Translations under genes and position numbers: made by a program
The notes under the pieces: model-generated
Seen by the model: only the letters and a program-made list of their open reading frames with translations
The model's database searches: none
What the model was told of the DNA's origin: nothing
Shown here: in pieces, positions 23,464 through 35,100 of the stretch
Layout of the letters: each line of letters starts with the position of its first letter
Position numbering within the stretch: position 1 is the stretch's first letter
DNA from: Daphnia pulex
Taxonomy: Eukaryota > Arthropoda > Branchiopoda > Diplostraca > Daphniidae
Reading direction: 5' to 3'
Assembly: GCF_021134715.1 (NCBI RefSeq)
Contig: NC_060026.1
Span: 13,073,001 to 13,137,000, forward strand
DNA: 64,000 nucleotides

Positions 23464-24183
23464 ATGGCAACGATTCCGGTGAGGTCCATACTCGCCATCT
23501 TTTTGGTTTTTGTCGTTTGTTGTAACTGCCAATCAATTGACCCCGGTGCTTCCTCTTCTTGGGCGTCCAAATCTCACCGGACACGTTAAGTTCCATGGAG
23601 TACGGCAATTTTCTCATTGAAATTTACGAACACGCCAATAACCATAAAGCATCGACGACCGCCAGCCAGAAAAAATACTTCTACTCTCTCCCCTCGCGCT
23701 ATTGGACCACAAAAGTGCCGTTAGTATATACAACAACGTTACGAAGCAACCAGAGATGAGATTTCGTGGAACGCCAAAGTCCAAAATGAAGTGGTCAAAC
23801 ATTTAAACAAATCTATCGGTCAAGAAATACAATCCGATAAAGTGAGAGTCATTCCCTTGGAGAAGGTCATTCTCACGAGCAACACACCCACAGCAGATTA
23901 TTCGCTATCGCCAGTGTGGACGATTTATGACAAGAGCACAACCCTGAGGCTTTCTCTGTCGTGTTCTGAGCAGAAAGTCTGCGACGATCTGGCTAACGAA
24001 ATGCGATCTAATCCCGAACAATTCGACCACTTAAAACTCCTTTACAGTTTGTCATCGCAGACGTCGCAAACCAAACAGACGACCATCAGCATCGACAGCG
24101 TCACTTCCGGTGAAATGGTTACTGCTCTTTTACAGAAATTTGGAGACAAAAAAGACATTTTTCTGACGGCCAACGTGAACTAA
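23464..24183 (+). pseudogene. C1q-family gene, frameshifted 5' fragment
   Basis: It begins MATIPVRSILAIFLVFVVCC, a clear signal peptide, and matches the first exon of the complete gene at 49910-48182. Compared with that gene I see a 4-base deletion after SSSW (near 23568), a 2-base insertion near 23685 and a 10-base deletion near 23776. The frame then reads cleanly again from about 23791 (MVKHLNKSIGQEIQS) to 24183, where homology stops with TANVN and a stop codon. The coiled-coil and C1q exons are missing downstream. It is a decayed, 3'-truncated duplicate that keeps its TATA/initiator promoter. Confidence 0.85.
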
Positions 24184-24239
24184 ACGTGGAATCAAGTTTC
24201 CCATCTTTGGTGTGTGTAAGAATAAGAACTCGAATTGGA

Positions 24240-24460
24240 CAACGATCAGAAAAGAATTTTGAAATAGCCGAACCGGATCTCTTTCTCAGATATCGGCTCA
24301 GTTTCACTTCCACAACACTAGTGGCTTGATACGAAACATGAAAATGAAACGTATACGTCATGTAACGCAACCGATTTTATTTTAATTGCAAAGAAAGTAA
24401 ATTAGTTTTGTGTTAATTAAATACTTTGAAATATTATTATTCCCAAATATTTCTTGGGCC
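24240..24460 (+). repeat. Duplicated segment upstream of family-2 gene 1
   Basis: This stretch matches 60620-60870 in the same orientation, for example GATCTCTTTCTCA(G/A)ATATC and ACTTTGAAATATTATTATTCC. Both copies lie 500-700 bp upstream of a family-2 gene, so the genes were duplicated together with their flanks. Confidence 0.7.
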
Positions 24461-24545
24461 TATTTCTTTCTTTTGGGGGGCTGCGGCTTTTTTGAGTTTT
24501 TTGTCACTCTGGAGATTTTGAAAATTTGTCCCCTGGTGGTTGGTT

Positions 24546-24581
24546 ATGTAGAACCAGTTCTTTCCGCTAGGTGTGCTGTGG
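24546..24581 (+). promoter_or_regulatory. Conserved upstream block, copy 1 (family-2 gene 1)
   Basis: GTAGAACCAGTTCTTTCCGC continues with TAGGTGTGCTGTGG, about 360 bp upstream of the ATG at 24938. Near-identical blocks lie at 61035-61070, 30008-30038 and 39202-39238. A splice acceptor (TTTACAG) lies about 25 bp before each family-2 start codon, so the block may be a promoter or 5' non-coding exon joined by a 5'UTR intron. Confidence 0.5.
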
Positions 24582-24937
24582 TCGATCGATACCGAATGTC
24601 CGAATTACCGATTGATAGTCCTCTCCGAATGTGTTGGAGTTGGACTGCTTGTCTGAACGGTTCGGTAATTTGGTTGGAAGTTGAGTTTTCGTCGTCGTGA
24701 GTCGTGACTCGTGGAGTCGTCAGTCGTGGTTCTGCTTCTTATTATTTAATGCTATAATTTGGTAAATAGATATTGAATATATCAATAATAACTAATTTTA
24801 AATATCTCGGAATGTTTTGCCTCTTTATCTTTTCTTTCATTATAAGTTTGGAATTGTATGCTGATTTGTGTTGAAATTTGAAAATTCTAAAATTTCTTAC
24901 ATTCATTTACAGAATTCCATAAAAAAACAGAAGAGTC

Positions 24938-27900
24938 ATGAATTCTTCATCGAAAATCGATAGAAAGTGCATAGCTGAAGCTGTTTTGCCATCACAGGAG
25001 CCATTATTGGATTTTTCAGCTGGATATGTGATACCTGATGAAATTTCTCTACCTTCTATTAACCTCGAAGAAATTGGAAATCTCGACATACCTTTATCTA
25101 TTCTGGTATGATATCATTTTTAAAATGAGATTTTATGTCCAATATATTGAGTCTTTGGTATTTCTCTTATCTCTTCTTTTTTTTGTTATTTGGATATTTT
25201 AGGATGCTGAAAGATTGAAGGCGTTTTTAGAAAGACAGCGAGATGCAGGTGCCTCACCAAGTCCGTTCCCTTCCTCAGGGAAACACACTTTTGAAAAGTG
25301 TTATGATAAAATGATTTTAGCAACATTAGAGAACTTGGACATAAGTTCTCTAGTCATCAAGATGTTAGGATTACCTGTATCTAAAACAATGGATTTTAAA
25401 GCAAAGTTTGATAAGCTGATGCTGTTTGAGGTAGATGGGCAGTACACTCATACCTTTGATTCAGCAAAAGAATTTGGTAAGACTGATTTTAGTTATTTTG
25501 GTATTGATTGATTATACTCATACGTTGACTATGATAGGGACATTCGGTACGGCGATTCTCCAGTTGCCCGTAAATGGTGGCCATGATGGTGGAAACTTCC
25601 ATGTGGAATATAATGGAAGGAAAGCCAGTTATGAAGATCAGGTTGATAGCCATAAGCTTTCCTCTCTGTCTTCGTTTTACGACAACTGCCACTATGTAAT
25701 GAAGCCGATTACGCGAGGCTGGAAGTTGACACTCGTCTTCAACCTGGTGTGGACCAATTCCACAATTGTGATGCCAACCGACTTCTTAGTCTTTCTGAAA
25801 TCACTGAAGAAATTAGAAGAAGCACTCATTTCTTGGGTTCCCCAGCGAAAAGAAGATGTATTTTCTACCGAAGTTCGACAATTGCTCAAAGGAAACGTCA
25901 AAATCCCACTTATTACTCGGATCGACGATAAAATCGTTCCATGCAATAATGAGAAAACAGAAGACACGGATATTGAAGATTCTGAAAACTTTGAAAATGA
26001 CGACAATTCTGAAAACGAATCCGATTCCGACACTTCCGATTTTTGGTATGACGACGAAACAGATTGCCATTGCGATCAAAAAATCTCAACCAGGAAATGT
26101 GAAGAAGAAAATGTATTGTTCTTTGTTCTTGAAGAAAAGTATTTTGAGAATAGTCTCATGTTCCATCACCTTCACGGGAACGACCGAATCTTGGCTGATC
26201 TTCTCCGATGCTGCCCTTTTATCGACGTGCACCTAGCGAAAGCTGCGTATATCAAAACGATAGCTAGAAAATCAACAGGTGTGGCACCAAAAAACCAATC
26301 GCCAATAAAAATATCGCGTTGGATAGATTCGAACGGTGCTGTCAAAGAACTGAAAATCGACGAGCTGAACTGGAGCGAAAAATGTGTTGGCCCCATTCGA
26401 AACTTGCTGGAACCCTGTAACACTGAAACTTACAGTGCAACCAGGCTAAATTCAGCTGAATGCCATTATCAGAATTCATTTCGATGTTCAGGAGAAGGCG
26501 AAATAATTCGTGAAAGGATTTGCTTTCATACAATACTGGTCATATGGCCCAAACATCAATCCATCGGAATGTACTGTCGTTACGGACGTTATGGACTCGA
26601 TATGTTTTTGAACTACTTTGAAAGCTCGTTGATATCCATGCTTGGATGGCAAGCGGTCGCACAACAACAGCTCACACAAGATTTTCACCAAGTAGTCGAA
26701 TATTGCTGCACCTATCCTCAAAGAATCTGGACCCAGTTTGCATTAAAAAAAGATGAGATAACGCTGAGATTGCTCCGTCTCTGCATCGCCTTGCGAACAC
26801 GCAAAGAAGGTCTCGAGATATTAAAGATTCTTGGGTCGGAATTCAAGACTAGAGGGAAGAAACAAATATTGTCTTTTGTCGGTATTCAGAATGAGCAAGT
26901 AGCTCAAGCACTCGTCCAATTCGTCTGCCAAAGCAATGGTGAGTTTTTTATGCTGTTTGTTAAGTTCAATCAAAACTTTAAAATTAAAACTTTATTAAAT
27001 TTTTCTTTAGGTTTGGGCGATTGCATTGATCTAATCAAAAACCTAATTACAACTCATCGCATTTTCAAACAATTCGTACCGATTACAAAAATGATCCAGT
27101 ACTTTCTAGACGCCAAATGCGTTGAAGGAGCTGTGCTGGTTGGAGATGGTGTAGCGTCGTCGTTGAACAACTTCGACCAGAAAAGAGTTGCCGTTCTCAA
27201 AAAGCCGGATATATCCTTATACGTGGATGCAATTGTTTCTTTGGAAGCCTACCCAGAAGCCTCCAGTCAAGAAAGACTAGCATCGTTGGTCTCTCTCTTC
27301 TCCAAGCTTGGTTCATCCTTACGATGCCGTTTGGTAGTGCAATTGGATGCCCAGGTAAACTCGCGCTGCATTGAATCATGTCAGTTTATTTTCCTGGAAA
27401 TTTGCGAGACTTTTCTTTCCTCCGAGACTTTTCTTCCCTCCGCTGCAGACGCTCTTGGACTGCTGAAATGTTTTATTCTACTTGAAAATCCAAAATGGCT
27501 TGAGTCTTTGCTTTCCAAAATGAGCAATGTTCCAGATCAATGTGAAAGGATTGTCTTGTTTACAAAACTACTTTCACATCAATCTTTATGGAATCTTGCT
27601 GAATCATCGGAATTAGGAAAGAAATCACTGGTCTTCATTTTAGATGGATGTTCTGCCTTGTTATTCAGCATTATGTCACCCAGTAATGAGGTATCCGTCT
27701 CCCGTTCACGCTACAACTATAAATTTTACGGAGACACGTTACCATCTATCTTGGCTAAGTACCTTCAGTTTGTGTTGGAAGCGGAACGTATCCCCGCACT
27801 AGCAGATGCTCATCGATTGTCCTCCATCTCGTTGCTGCTGTCTCAAATGAAATATAACCAACTGTATCACATCCTTGATGTCTTCCACAAATCCAGCAGC

Positions 27901-29193
27901 GAACACTGGAATACGTCCCCCTGCTATTCCGACATGATGCGTGATATCTGCAAGTCTATGGTGTCTACAATGAAAAACGTGAAGCCAATTAGAGAAGCAG
28001 TCTCGAAAATAGTCAGGTTCTTCTTTGATTTTCTTGATAAGTCGTTGTCGCAATCGCTCCTCATGGAAGTGTGTGGATTTCAAGCTGCCGGATGTTGGTC
28101 CCACAATATCAAGTACGAATTTTTCAGTGACATCATCTCTTCAACTGAAGTTTGGGATAAATTGGATTCTGATACCAAATTGGATATTTTGAACACCTGT
28201 GCTACGCTAATTGAGTCATGGATAACTGAAGAAGGCAAAGCACTGGATGAAATCTCCTGGATTAAGAAAACTCAAGAGGAATTCTTCAATTGCATTGACC
28301 TTTTCTTCTTGATTGAAGAGCATCGGTTCAATCCCAAACAAAAGAATGTTATTCGATCCTTTCAACGGTTTTTGAAAAAGTTGCCAGCATGCCTTCATCT
28401 ACGGAGTTTTATGCTCAAACTTCACAAGTCGATACTCACGACGAGGCCCTGCATCAAGGAATTCCCACTTTGCCTCGAATTGTTTACCATGGTTTGCCGA
28501 CATTTTGTTGATCAAATTTTTTTGTCAGACAAACTTTCAAAAAAAGAATGTGACGAAATTGTGAATTGCTTGTTTTTTATTGACGACGCTCGTTCCTGGG
28601 AAAGATTTGCAGACGAAATTTGTTCCTTAGAAGTTATTACAGACGATAACCAACCGTTTCAGCGGACATTGTTGAACACCAACATCCAAGAAATCACGGA
28701 GTCGCCTCTTGCCTCTGCTGCTATTATACGCATCGCGGACTATTGGGTGTCCAAATGGAAATCAGTGGCAGAACCGCCCTTCACCTGGAATATGCCGAAA
28801 GTTGTAATACCCAACTACTCCGAAGTGCAAAAGTTTCTTCGTTCCTCGGAGTCCCATTTCATCTACCATTTAAAGAGCATTGAACAATTCCGCAGATTTA
28901 AAAGTAATCTTGACCGAACTGACCTCTTGATGAAGTATGTTTCAGTGTCGGATTGGAACCCCAGGGACAGGAATTGTAGACTTGAAAAAACCACCGAATA
29001 TCATAAAAGAGTTATTCTGGAGTTGTTTCAGAGATTGACATCGGAAATGGATGACGTGCTGAAGTTCCGTCAAAGTCTCAGCCAGAATCTTGCGACGGTC
29101 AAGTCTACAAGGAAAAGGCAATTGAAATTGGGTTCCTCGTCGACGTCTTCGGATGAGGTCCGCATTGTCTCTTCTAAGCGCAGTAAGCCTTAG
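24938..29193 (+). CDS. Family-2 gene 1: large protein with 2OG-Fe(II) oxygenase-like domain
   Basis: Four exons (24938-25105, 25203-25476, 25538-26938, 27011-29193) join in phase to 1341 codons. The region at about residues 125-220 reads like the double-stranded beta-helix of fungal-type 2OG-Fe(II) oxygenases: KLMLFEVDGQYTHTFD, FGTAILQLPVNGGHDGGNFH, then FYDNCHYVMKPITRGWKLTL. In that family the metal site is H-x-D...H. Here the first motif is H139-T-F-D142, so His is one place too early, and the expected distal His position holds Y200 with His at 199. K210 stands where Arg usually binds 2-oxoglutarate. Iron binding is therefore doubtful. An acidic low-complexity segment follows (about 280-320), then about 1000 residues of helical, Cys-containing sequence that I do not recognise, and a basic C-terminus (SSKRSKP). 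Two paralogues share all intron positions. Confidence 0.8.
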
Positions 29194-29894
29194 CACTTAA
29201 TTGGTTTGATTTGATTTCATGTTTCATTTTTAGTTACCTCTACTTTCATTTGAATTTTGATTTGTTTCTATCGCTGAAATCTTGTAAGTCCTAATCTTAA
29301 AGGAACTTCAAATTTCAACCAATCAATTCCTTCAATTCCTTGTCTTTTGGTTACTTTGTCATGTGCGTACTGTTGTACTCTGAATAACTTCAGATGTTGC
29401 TGTGTAACGTGCCATTTTCACTGTTTATCGTTTCTTATCAATAGAAATTCTTAAATCGGCACTCGGAATTCTATCCTTTTTTAATAAAACTTTAAATGAT
29501 TTTACTGATCAAAACCTATTGACACGCGAAGATTTAAATATAATTTGATATGATTTTACACGTATAATTTAGGTAAGCTTGAAACTCAAATACAAAAGAG
29601 ATTACTTCACGTAGGGGTGTCACGTTATAGGCAGCAAATCCTCTTGCATTCCAAAAAAGCTTTGATTTTCCTGCAAGTGGGAAGTTGCATATTGCGTTCA
29701 TCCGAACTGTTTCTACTTAACGCTCGGTTCCTCATGTTGCAGTTCTTTTATATACACGAGTCCTTGATTCCAGTTCGTTCTCTTGGCTGTCGTTGTAACT
29801 ACGGCCGACTGTCTATCCATAGAGCTAAGAAATTCCTTAAAAACCAATAATAATATTTCTTGCAGTAAATAATCTATGCAATTGGCTGGAAAAT
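29194..29894. other. 3' region of family-2 gene 1
   Basis: AATAAA at about 29483 is the likely polyadenylation signal. No other gene is seen. Confidence 0.4.
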
Positions 29895-30060
29895 TCGCCC
29901 TAATCTGACTTTACATTGTTGTTATTACAGTTCTTTCTTTGTTCAGTGTTCTTTTTTTTTTTTTTAAAAAAAAAAAGGGTGATAGACACCTGAGTACGTA
30001 GAGCATAGAGCTAGTTCTTCCCGCTAGGTGTGCTGCGGCCGACTCATTCCTAGGCTGTTC
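29895..30060 (+). repeat. Duplicated segment upstream of the fusion gene
   Basis: It matches 39130-39255 in the same orientation: TTTACATTGTT..ACAGTTCTT, GGGTGATA..ACCTG and TACGTAGAGC, then the conserved block at 30008-30038 and GACTCATT. Before the retrotransposon inserted, this DNA lay directly upstream of the exonuclease-KH gene. Confidence 0.7.
30008..30038 (+). promoter_or_regulatory. Conserved upstream block, copy upstream of the fusion gene
   Basis: GAGCTAGTTCTTCCCGCTAG continues with GTGTGCTGCGG and is shared with the blocks upstream of the three family-2 genes. In the pre-insertion sequence it lay roughly 90 bp from the fusion-gene ATG. The retrotransposon now separates them by more than 6 kb. 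Confidence 0.5.
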
Positions 30061-30095
30061 CAACAACAACAAAAACAAAAAACCAAACCTGACGA

Positions 30096-30109
30096 AACAG
30101 TGAGAAAGG
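30096..30109 (+). repeat. Target-site duplication, left copy
   Basis: AACAGTGAGAAAGG is repeated exactly at 36281-36294, on the other side of the retrotransposon. Confidence 0.85.
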
Positions 30110-30217
30110 GAGTTCGGCCCAAGCCACGGCACCGTCAAGACGTACTTTCTCTCGCTCCAGATACAATAGTGCTTTCACCCAGCCGGCGCGAACCTAGAAT
30201 CCCGCCCAACCTCCTGT

Positions 30218-30260
30218 AAAAAAAAAATAAAAAAAAAAAAAAAAAAAAATAAAAAAATCG
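30218..30260 (+). repeat. A-rich low-complexity tract
   Basis: This run of almost pure A, interrupted by single T bases, lies about 110 bp inside the element's left end. It could be the tail of a short nested retroposed sequence (30110-30217) or slippage-prone leader DNA. Confidence 0.6.
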
Positions 30261-30278
30261 AAAACTTAAAGCTAGAAA

Positions 30279-30752
30279 TTGAACCCCTCCTCTCAAGTAA
30301 CTGCGCTTAAGAAAGTGGTGTGTGCCGTATCCGACCCTATCTTCGGCATCAAAGTGTCAAACAAGTGGGAAATTCCCCCATACCACCCTCCTTTTCATCT
30401 GAGTAACGTGGCCATCTGGCTCCCAACCACCAAGCTGCCGCGCCGTAGCAACAGTAAACCCAGCAGGGCCCGTCAAGCTGCCGGTCACAATCAACGCCGA
30501 GAGTCAGCAGCCGAACAACGGGAGCGTGAACGGCAGGCAATAAGGGCGCTGTTGATTGAAGAAAGAAGAGAAGAGGAAAGAAGGCGACTGATTGAAGAAC
30601 GAACGCGTGAGGCGCAGCGAATCTACCAAGAATTGAAAAAATCGGCTAGCCAACAACAACTACACAGGGCGGAAAATCAAATTGAAGAGCAAGAAGAATT
30701 CATCCTGCAGCTTGCGATCGAACCAGCCGAAGAATACGGTAATATCAATTAG
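30279..30752 (+). CDS. Small charged coiled-coil ORF in the retrotransposon leader
   Basis: This 157-codon ORF lies upstream of ORF1. Residues 75-145 are Glu/Arg/Gln-rich and strongly predict a coiled coil (EERREEERRRLIEERTREAQ). I recognise no family. I-like elements normally have two ORFs, so this could be an extra ORF0, a captured host fragment or a chance ORF. It ends just before three short repeats and 215 bp before ORF1. Confidence 0.4.
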   Translation: MNPSSQVTALKKVVCAVSDPIFGIKVSNKWEIPPYHPPFHLSNVAIWLPTTKLPRRSNSKPSRARQAAGHNQRRESAAEQRERERQAIRALLIEERREEERRRLIEERTREAQRIYQELKKSASQQQLHRAENQIEEQEEFILQLAIEPAEEYGNIN

Positions 30753-30884
30753 TCCTAGGCTTCGGCTGGTTGGGCTGTTGATAACCGTCAGTTGGCAACT
30801 AGTCCTAGGCTTCGGCCGGTTGGGCTGTTGCTAAACTCACACCCCGAAGCACCTAGTCCTAGGTCTCGACCAGTTGGGCTGGTG
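30750..30884 (+). repeat. Three 31-bp repeats in the retrotransposon leader
   Basis: TAGTCCTAGGCTTCGGCYGG, continuing TTGGGCTGTTG, occurs at 30750-30780, 30800-30830 and (diverged) 30854-30884, spaced 50 and 54 bp. Each contains the palindrome CCTAGG. Such 5' repeats in non-LTR elements can act as promoter or RNA-structure units; here that is only inference. Confidence 0.85.
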
Positions 30885-30966
30885 CAAATCATAAAGAAAG
30901 CCGCGAATACATACCCCATCCAGAACTTAAATTCCCGTCCCCCCAGGTGACGCCCCCAAGTCCAAA

Positions 30967-32163
30967 ATGGCGTCGACCAGCACCGAATCAACAATCGTAC
31001 CAATATTCATCAAGAGAGAAGACGGAAAATCATTTAGGCAAATGAAATCGAAAGAAATCGCGGAAATAGTGAATGAATTGGAAGAAGAACTAGGACTCTT
31101 CGAAAAAGGAGGAGTCTCAATCGCCACAGGGGGTGACCTATTCATCAGACCAGCCACTAAAAATCAGCAATTAAAACTCCTAAAGATAAACTACGTGCAC
31201 AAAGGAAAGATTATGGTCACCTGCAAACTTCCAAACGCAGCAAGCGGATCCAGGGTAACCATCCACCAGGTCCCACTAGGCGATACCGATGAAGAAATTT
31301 ACCACGCGCTCCAAGACAGAGGCTACAAAATAGTGTCAGTATATCGATTCAAATCCCAGATAGGCTTAGGTAAAGCACCTACTCCAACAGTGGCCCTCGA
31401 ATTCGAAGAAAATGCACCAAGTGAAATAATCCTAAACGGAATGATGTTCAAGACAAGGCCATACATCCCTGGCCCACCAAGGTGCTCAAAAAAGTGTCAA
31501 AGACTGGGCCACACAAGCAACCACTGTAGGGAAGAGGAAAGATGCAACAACTGTGGCTCACACCACGAAGACATGACAAACTGCCAAGCCCCTGCTCGGT
31601 GCATCAACTGTGAGGGCAAACACCCAGCCAGCTCGCCGTCATGCCCAAAATTCCTAAGGATGAAGCAGGCAACCAGACCAACAACGACTGCACAAGGCAG
31701 ATCACCCCTTGCCCACCCCAATAAACAGCTTAGCTATAGCCAGGCACTGGGTGAGCCTTTGCCTCCCATCAATCACGAAACAGAAATCCTGAAAGGGAAA
31801 GTTGAGGCCTTACAAACAGACCTCGCCGGAATTAAAGCCGAACTTGCTAAGGTGAAAACTCTGGAAGCTAAAGTAGGAAAACTGGACACTACGGTAAACC
31901 ATGTACGGGACTCACTCGCCACGCTCGAAAAAGGCCAACAAACATCGAACTCCAAACTAGACAGGCTTGTCTCGCTACTGGCCAAGCTCCTTCCGAATAC
32001 AGACACCGAGGACATGGACACAAGCCAACCAGAAGAGACAAGACCAGTAGCCACTGGCACAAGACCGGCCGTCACCAAGAGCGCAAGAAGTGAACCTGCA
32101 CCTGATCCAGCAACCAAAAAACTTAGAAGCGGCACAAGCACCCTACAAACAAACAAAAAATGA
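30967..32163 (+). CDS. Retrotransposon ORF1, gag-like nucleic-acid-binding protein
   Basis: The ORF is 398 codons long. Residues 60-165 form an RRM/PRE-C2HC-like region as in jockey/I-type ORF1 proteins. Three Cys/His knuckles follow at about 172-230 (CSKKCQRLGHTSNHC, CNNCGSHHEDMTNC, CINCEGKHPASSPSC). A leucine-heptad coiled coil at about 275-345 (VEALQTDLAGIKAELAKV) could drive multimerisation. The family packages the element's RNA. The stop codon overlaps the ORF2 start (ATGA at 32160-32163), which implies reinitiation or coupled translation. Confidence 0.9.
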   Translation: MASTSTESTIVPIFIKREDGKSFRQMKSKEIAEIVNELEEELGLFEKGGVSIATGGDLFIRPATKNQQLKLLKINYVHKGKIMVTCKLPNAASGSRVTIHQVPLGDTDEEIYHALQDRGYKIVSVYRFKSQIGLGKAPTPTVALEFEENAPSEIILNGMMFKTRPYIPGPPRCSKKCQRLGHTSNHCREEERCNNCGSHHEDMTNCQAPARCINCEGKHPASSPSCPKFLRMKQATRPTTTAQGRSPLAHPNKQLSYSQALGEPLPPINHETEILKGKVEALQTDLAGIKAELAKVKTLEAKVGKLDTTVNHVRDSLATLEKGQQTSNSKLDRLVSLLAKLLPNTDTEDMDTSQPEETRPVATGTRPAVTKSARSEPAPDPATKKLRSGTSTLQTNKK

Positions 32164-35100
32164 TGAACCTTAAACTAATTCAATACAACGCAAGAAGTCT
32201 CACAAAGTCTAATTTAATAGAATTCAAAGCACATTTGCACCTTCACAAACCCCACATAGTCACACTATGCGAAACGTTCTGGAGAGATTCATTCAGCGTA
32301 AAATTCAAACAATACTATGCAGTAAATAAAAACCGCGTAGGCCAGGTAGGAGGAGGCGTGGCAATATTAATTCACAAATCCCTCCAGTTCAAACAACTCC
32401 AGCTGCCAGACCTGCAAACAATCGAATCAATAGGGGTATCAATATCCACAGAAAACAACGGCAGAAATGAAATGTTAGACATCATATCAATCTACATACC
32501 AAATGGCCAGGCGTGCGACGAGGATGAATTGACCCAATTGCATAGATTGACCAGCAACAACACCATATTCTGCGGCGACTACAACGCAAGACATGGCCTA
32601 TGGGACACAAGAAGCACCCATCCCAACCGCAGCGGAAGAATATTAGCCAACCTCCTAGAAAAAGAAAACAATATTATGTTAGCCACTCCACCCAACCTCG
32701 GCACAAGACAATGCCCCAGCACACTAAAATTCACCACAATAGACCTCGCAATAATGTCCCCTCACCTAGCCGCCACAGCAGAATTGAAACGAGGACCCTT
32801 TATAGGCAGCGACCACCTCCCAATCCACATCCAATTAGTTACCAAACCAATGCAATCTTCAAATCGACCACCCAGCTGGAACTTCAGCGAAGCCAACTGG
32901 GAAAACTGGAACACGAGCTTAAGGCAAACCATCGAATTGACGGATTATCACAGAACAGGAGACCCCTCACGCAAGTACCAAATATTCATTAGTGGCCTCC
33001 ACTCAGCAAACACAGCAAACAATATTAAAATGAAAAAAACATCCAATCAAATGAAAGCGGAACCACAAAGGGCGTGGTGGACCAAAGAATGCAAAAAGGC
33101 AGTAGCCCAATCAAGAAAAGCAAGAAATGCATGCGATCCTGCAAGAGGGGGAGTCTCATGTGAATCAAATAAAGCAGTATGGAGAGAAAAAGAACTTCAA
33201 AAAAAGAAAACCATCATCAAAGCAAAAGAAGAAACACTGAATAAACACATCAACAGCCTAAACCCCAAAAGCTCCCCAACAAAAACCTGGGCCTTCACAA
33301 AAGCCTGGACAAGAGGAACAACTCCTCCCGACCTCTTCTCTTCCCCCATAAAAGACCCCCAAACACGCCTTCAAACTACCGACTTTAAAGAAAAAGCCAG
33401 AATACTAGCATGCCAATATGACCACAGCGACGGAATCCTCCCCGATAACCCAAGATTCGAGCAGTACATCAGGAAGCAAGAATCAAAAACGGACTCAAAC
33501 GGCCTAAACACACCAATCACAGAACGAGAGCTAAAGTACGGCATGGGAAACCTGAAAAGCAACGCAATGGGTCAAGACAAAGTGCATAACCTAATGCTTA
33601 AAAACCTATCAGAAGAAAACAAGAAGTACCTACTAGACCTCCTGAATTGCATGCTCGAATCAGCCTATGTCCCAGAGGACTGGAAGAAAGCAACAATAAT
33701 CCCGATTAGAAAACCCGAAAAACCAGCAGAAGAACCCGAATCTTATCGTCCAATATCACTAACCTCCTGTCTAGGCAAAGTAATGGAGAGAATCATCAAT
33801 AGAAGAATGGTGTGGCTACTGGAAAGCAAAGGCCTAAGGCTAAAAACACAGTCAGGATTCAGGAAAGGAAGAAGTACCATGGACAACATCATCGGGCTAG
33901 AGCACTATATCAGAAAAGGATTCAACAAAATAAACCCTATGAACACCTACGCAGTATTCCTAGACATCTCAAAGGCCTTTGACACTACCTGGATACAAGG
34001 CCTACTGTACAAACTAAGCGCAAAAGGAATAACTGGAAAAACACTAGCATGGTTAAAAAACTTCCTGACAAACAGAACATTCAATGTCCAGATAGGACAG
34101 ACCGTCTCAGAGGACCGAGAGCTCAAAATCGGTGTCCCACAAGGATCCCCCCTTAGCCCGCTACTCTTCTCAGTCATGCTAGATGACCTGCCCATTATCA
34201 AGGAACCAGGAGAAACCCTGCTATTCGCCGACGACATAGAATGCCATATACTCGCTGAAAATGGACGAGACGCGGAAGTTAAACTAACCCCATACCTGGA
34301 TGAAGTCACGGCATGGGCCAAAAAATGGCGATTCAAATTCTCCGCCCCCAAATCCAGTCTCATAAACTTCACAAGACAAAAAAAGAAGCAAATAAACCCC
34401 CTCCTATTCATAACCGGTTCAAAAATCCCGGAAGTGAAGGAAATAAAGCACCTGGGAGTGTACTTCGACCATGGACTACGCTGGACACGGCAAACGGAAG
34501 CCGTGATCCAAAAAACATCGAAACTCAAAAACCTCTTCAAGATACTAACTAACACAAAACACGGGCCGAGCATTGACTCACTAGTAATTATGTACAAAGC
34601 ACTCGTACGGAGCAGAATAGACTACGGAATCATGGTTGCAGGAACATCAAGCCAAAACAGACAAAAGAAGATCGAAGCCATTCAAAATGGCATAATGAGA
34701 ATCATCTTAGGGGCACCCCAATCAACGCCCATTAAAGAAATGCTTCTAGAACTAGACCTCCAACCAATAACCACGAGGAAAAGCTGGTTATCCGGACGAT
34801 ACCTCATTAGAGTCGACAAGCAACCCAACCACCCGATGCACCAACCATGCTACAACCTCAGAAGAAAGCCAGTAAATTGGAAGGAGCACAACACACCCGC
34901 CCTAAAGCTAGCAACAGCACACACTATCTTGGCCGACCTAAACCTGTATGAAGAAGCGAGGGCTCACGAATCCCGGCGCAACCAACCCCCACCATGGACC
35001 GAAATGCCGATCACCCTCGACTACCTGCAAATTGGAAAGAAAGAAGCCCTCGCTAACCAGACGAAAGCCAGGGCGCTCTTTCAAGAATATAAGGCCCGGA

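Noticed and set aside
25856-26236. Alternative-frame ORF in family-2 gene 1, with a counterpart at 40670-40969 in gene 2
   Set aside because: It recurs only because the paralogues are similar in DNA. The main frame is the conserved coding one.
33947-34597. Minus-strand 216-codon ORF inside the retrotransposon
   Set aside because: It lies antisense to the conserved reverse transcriptase core, which explains the open frame.
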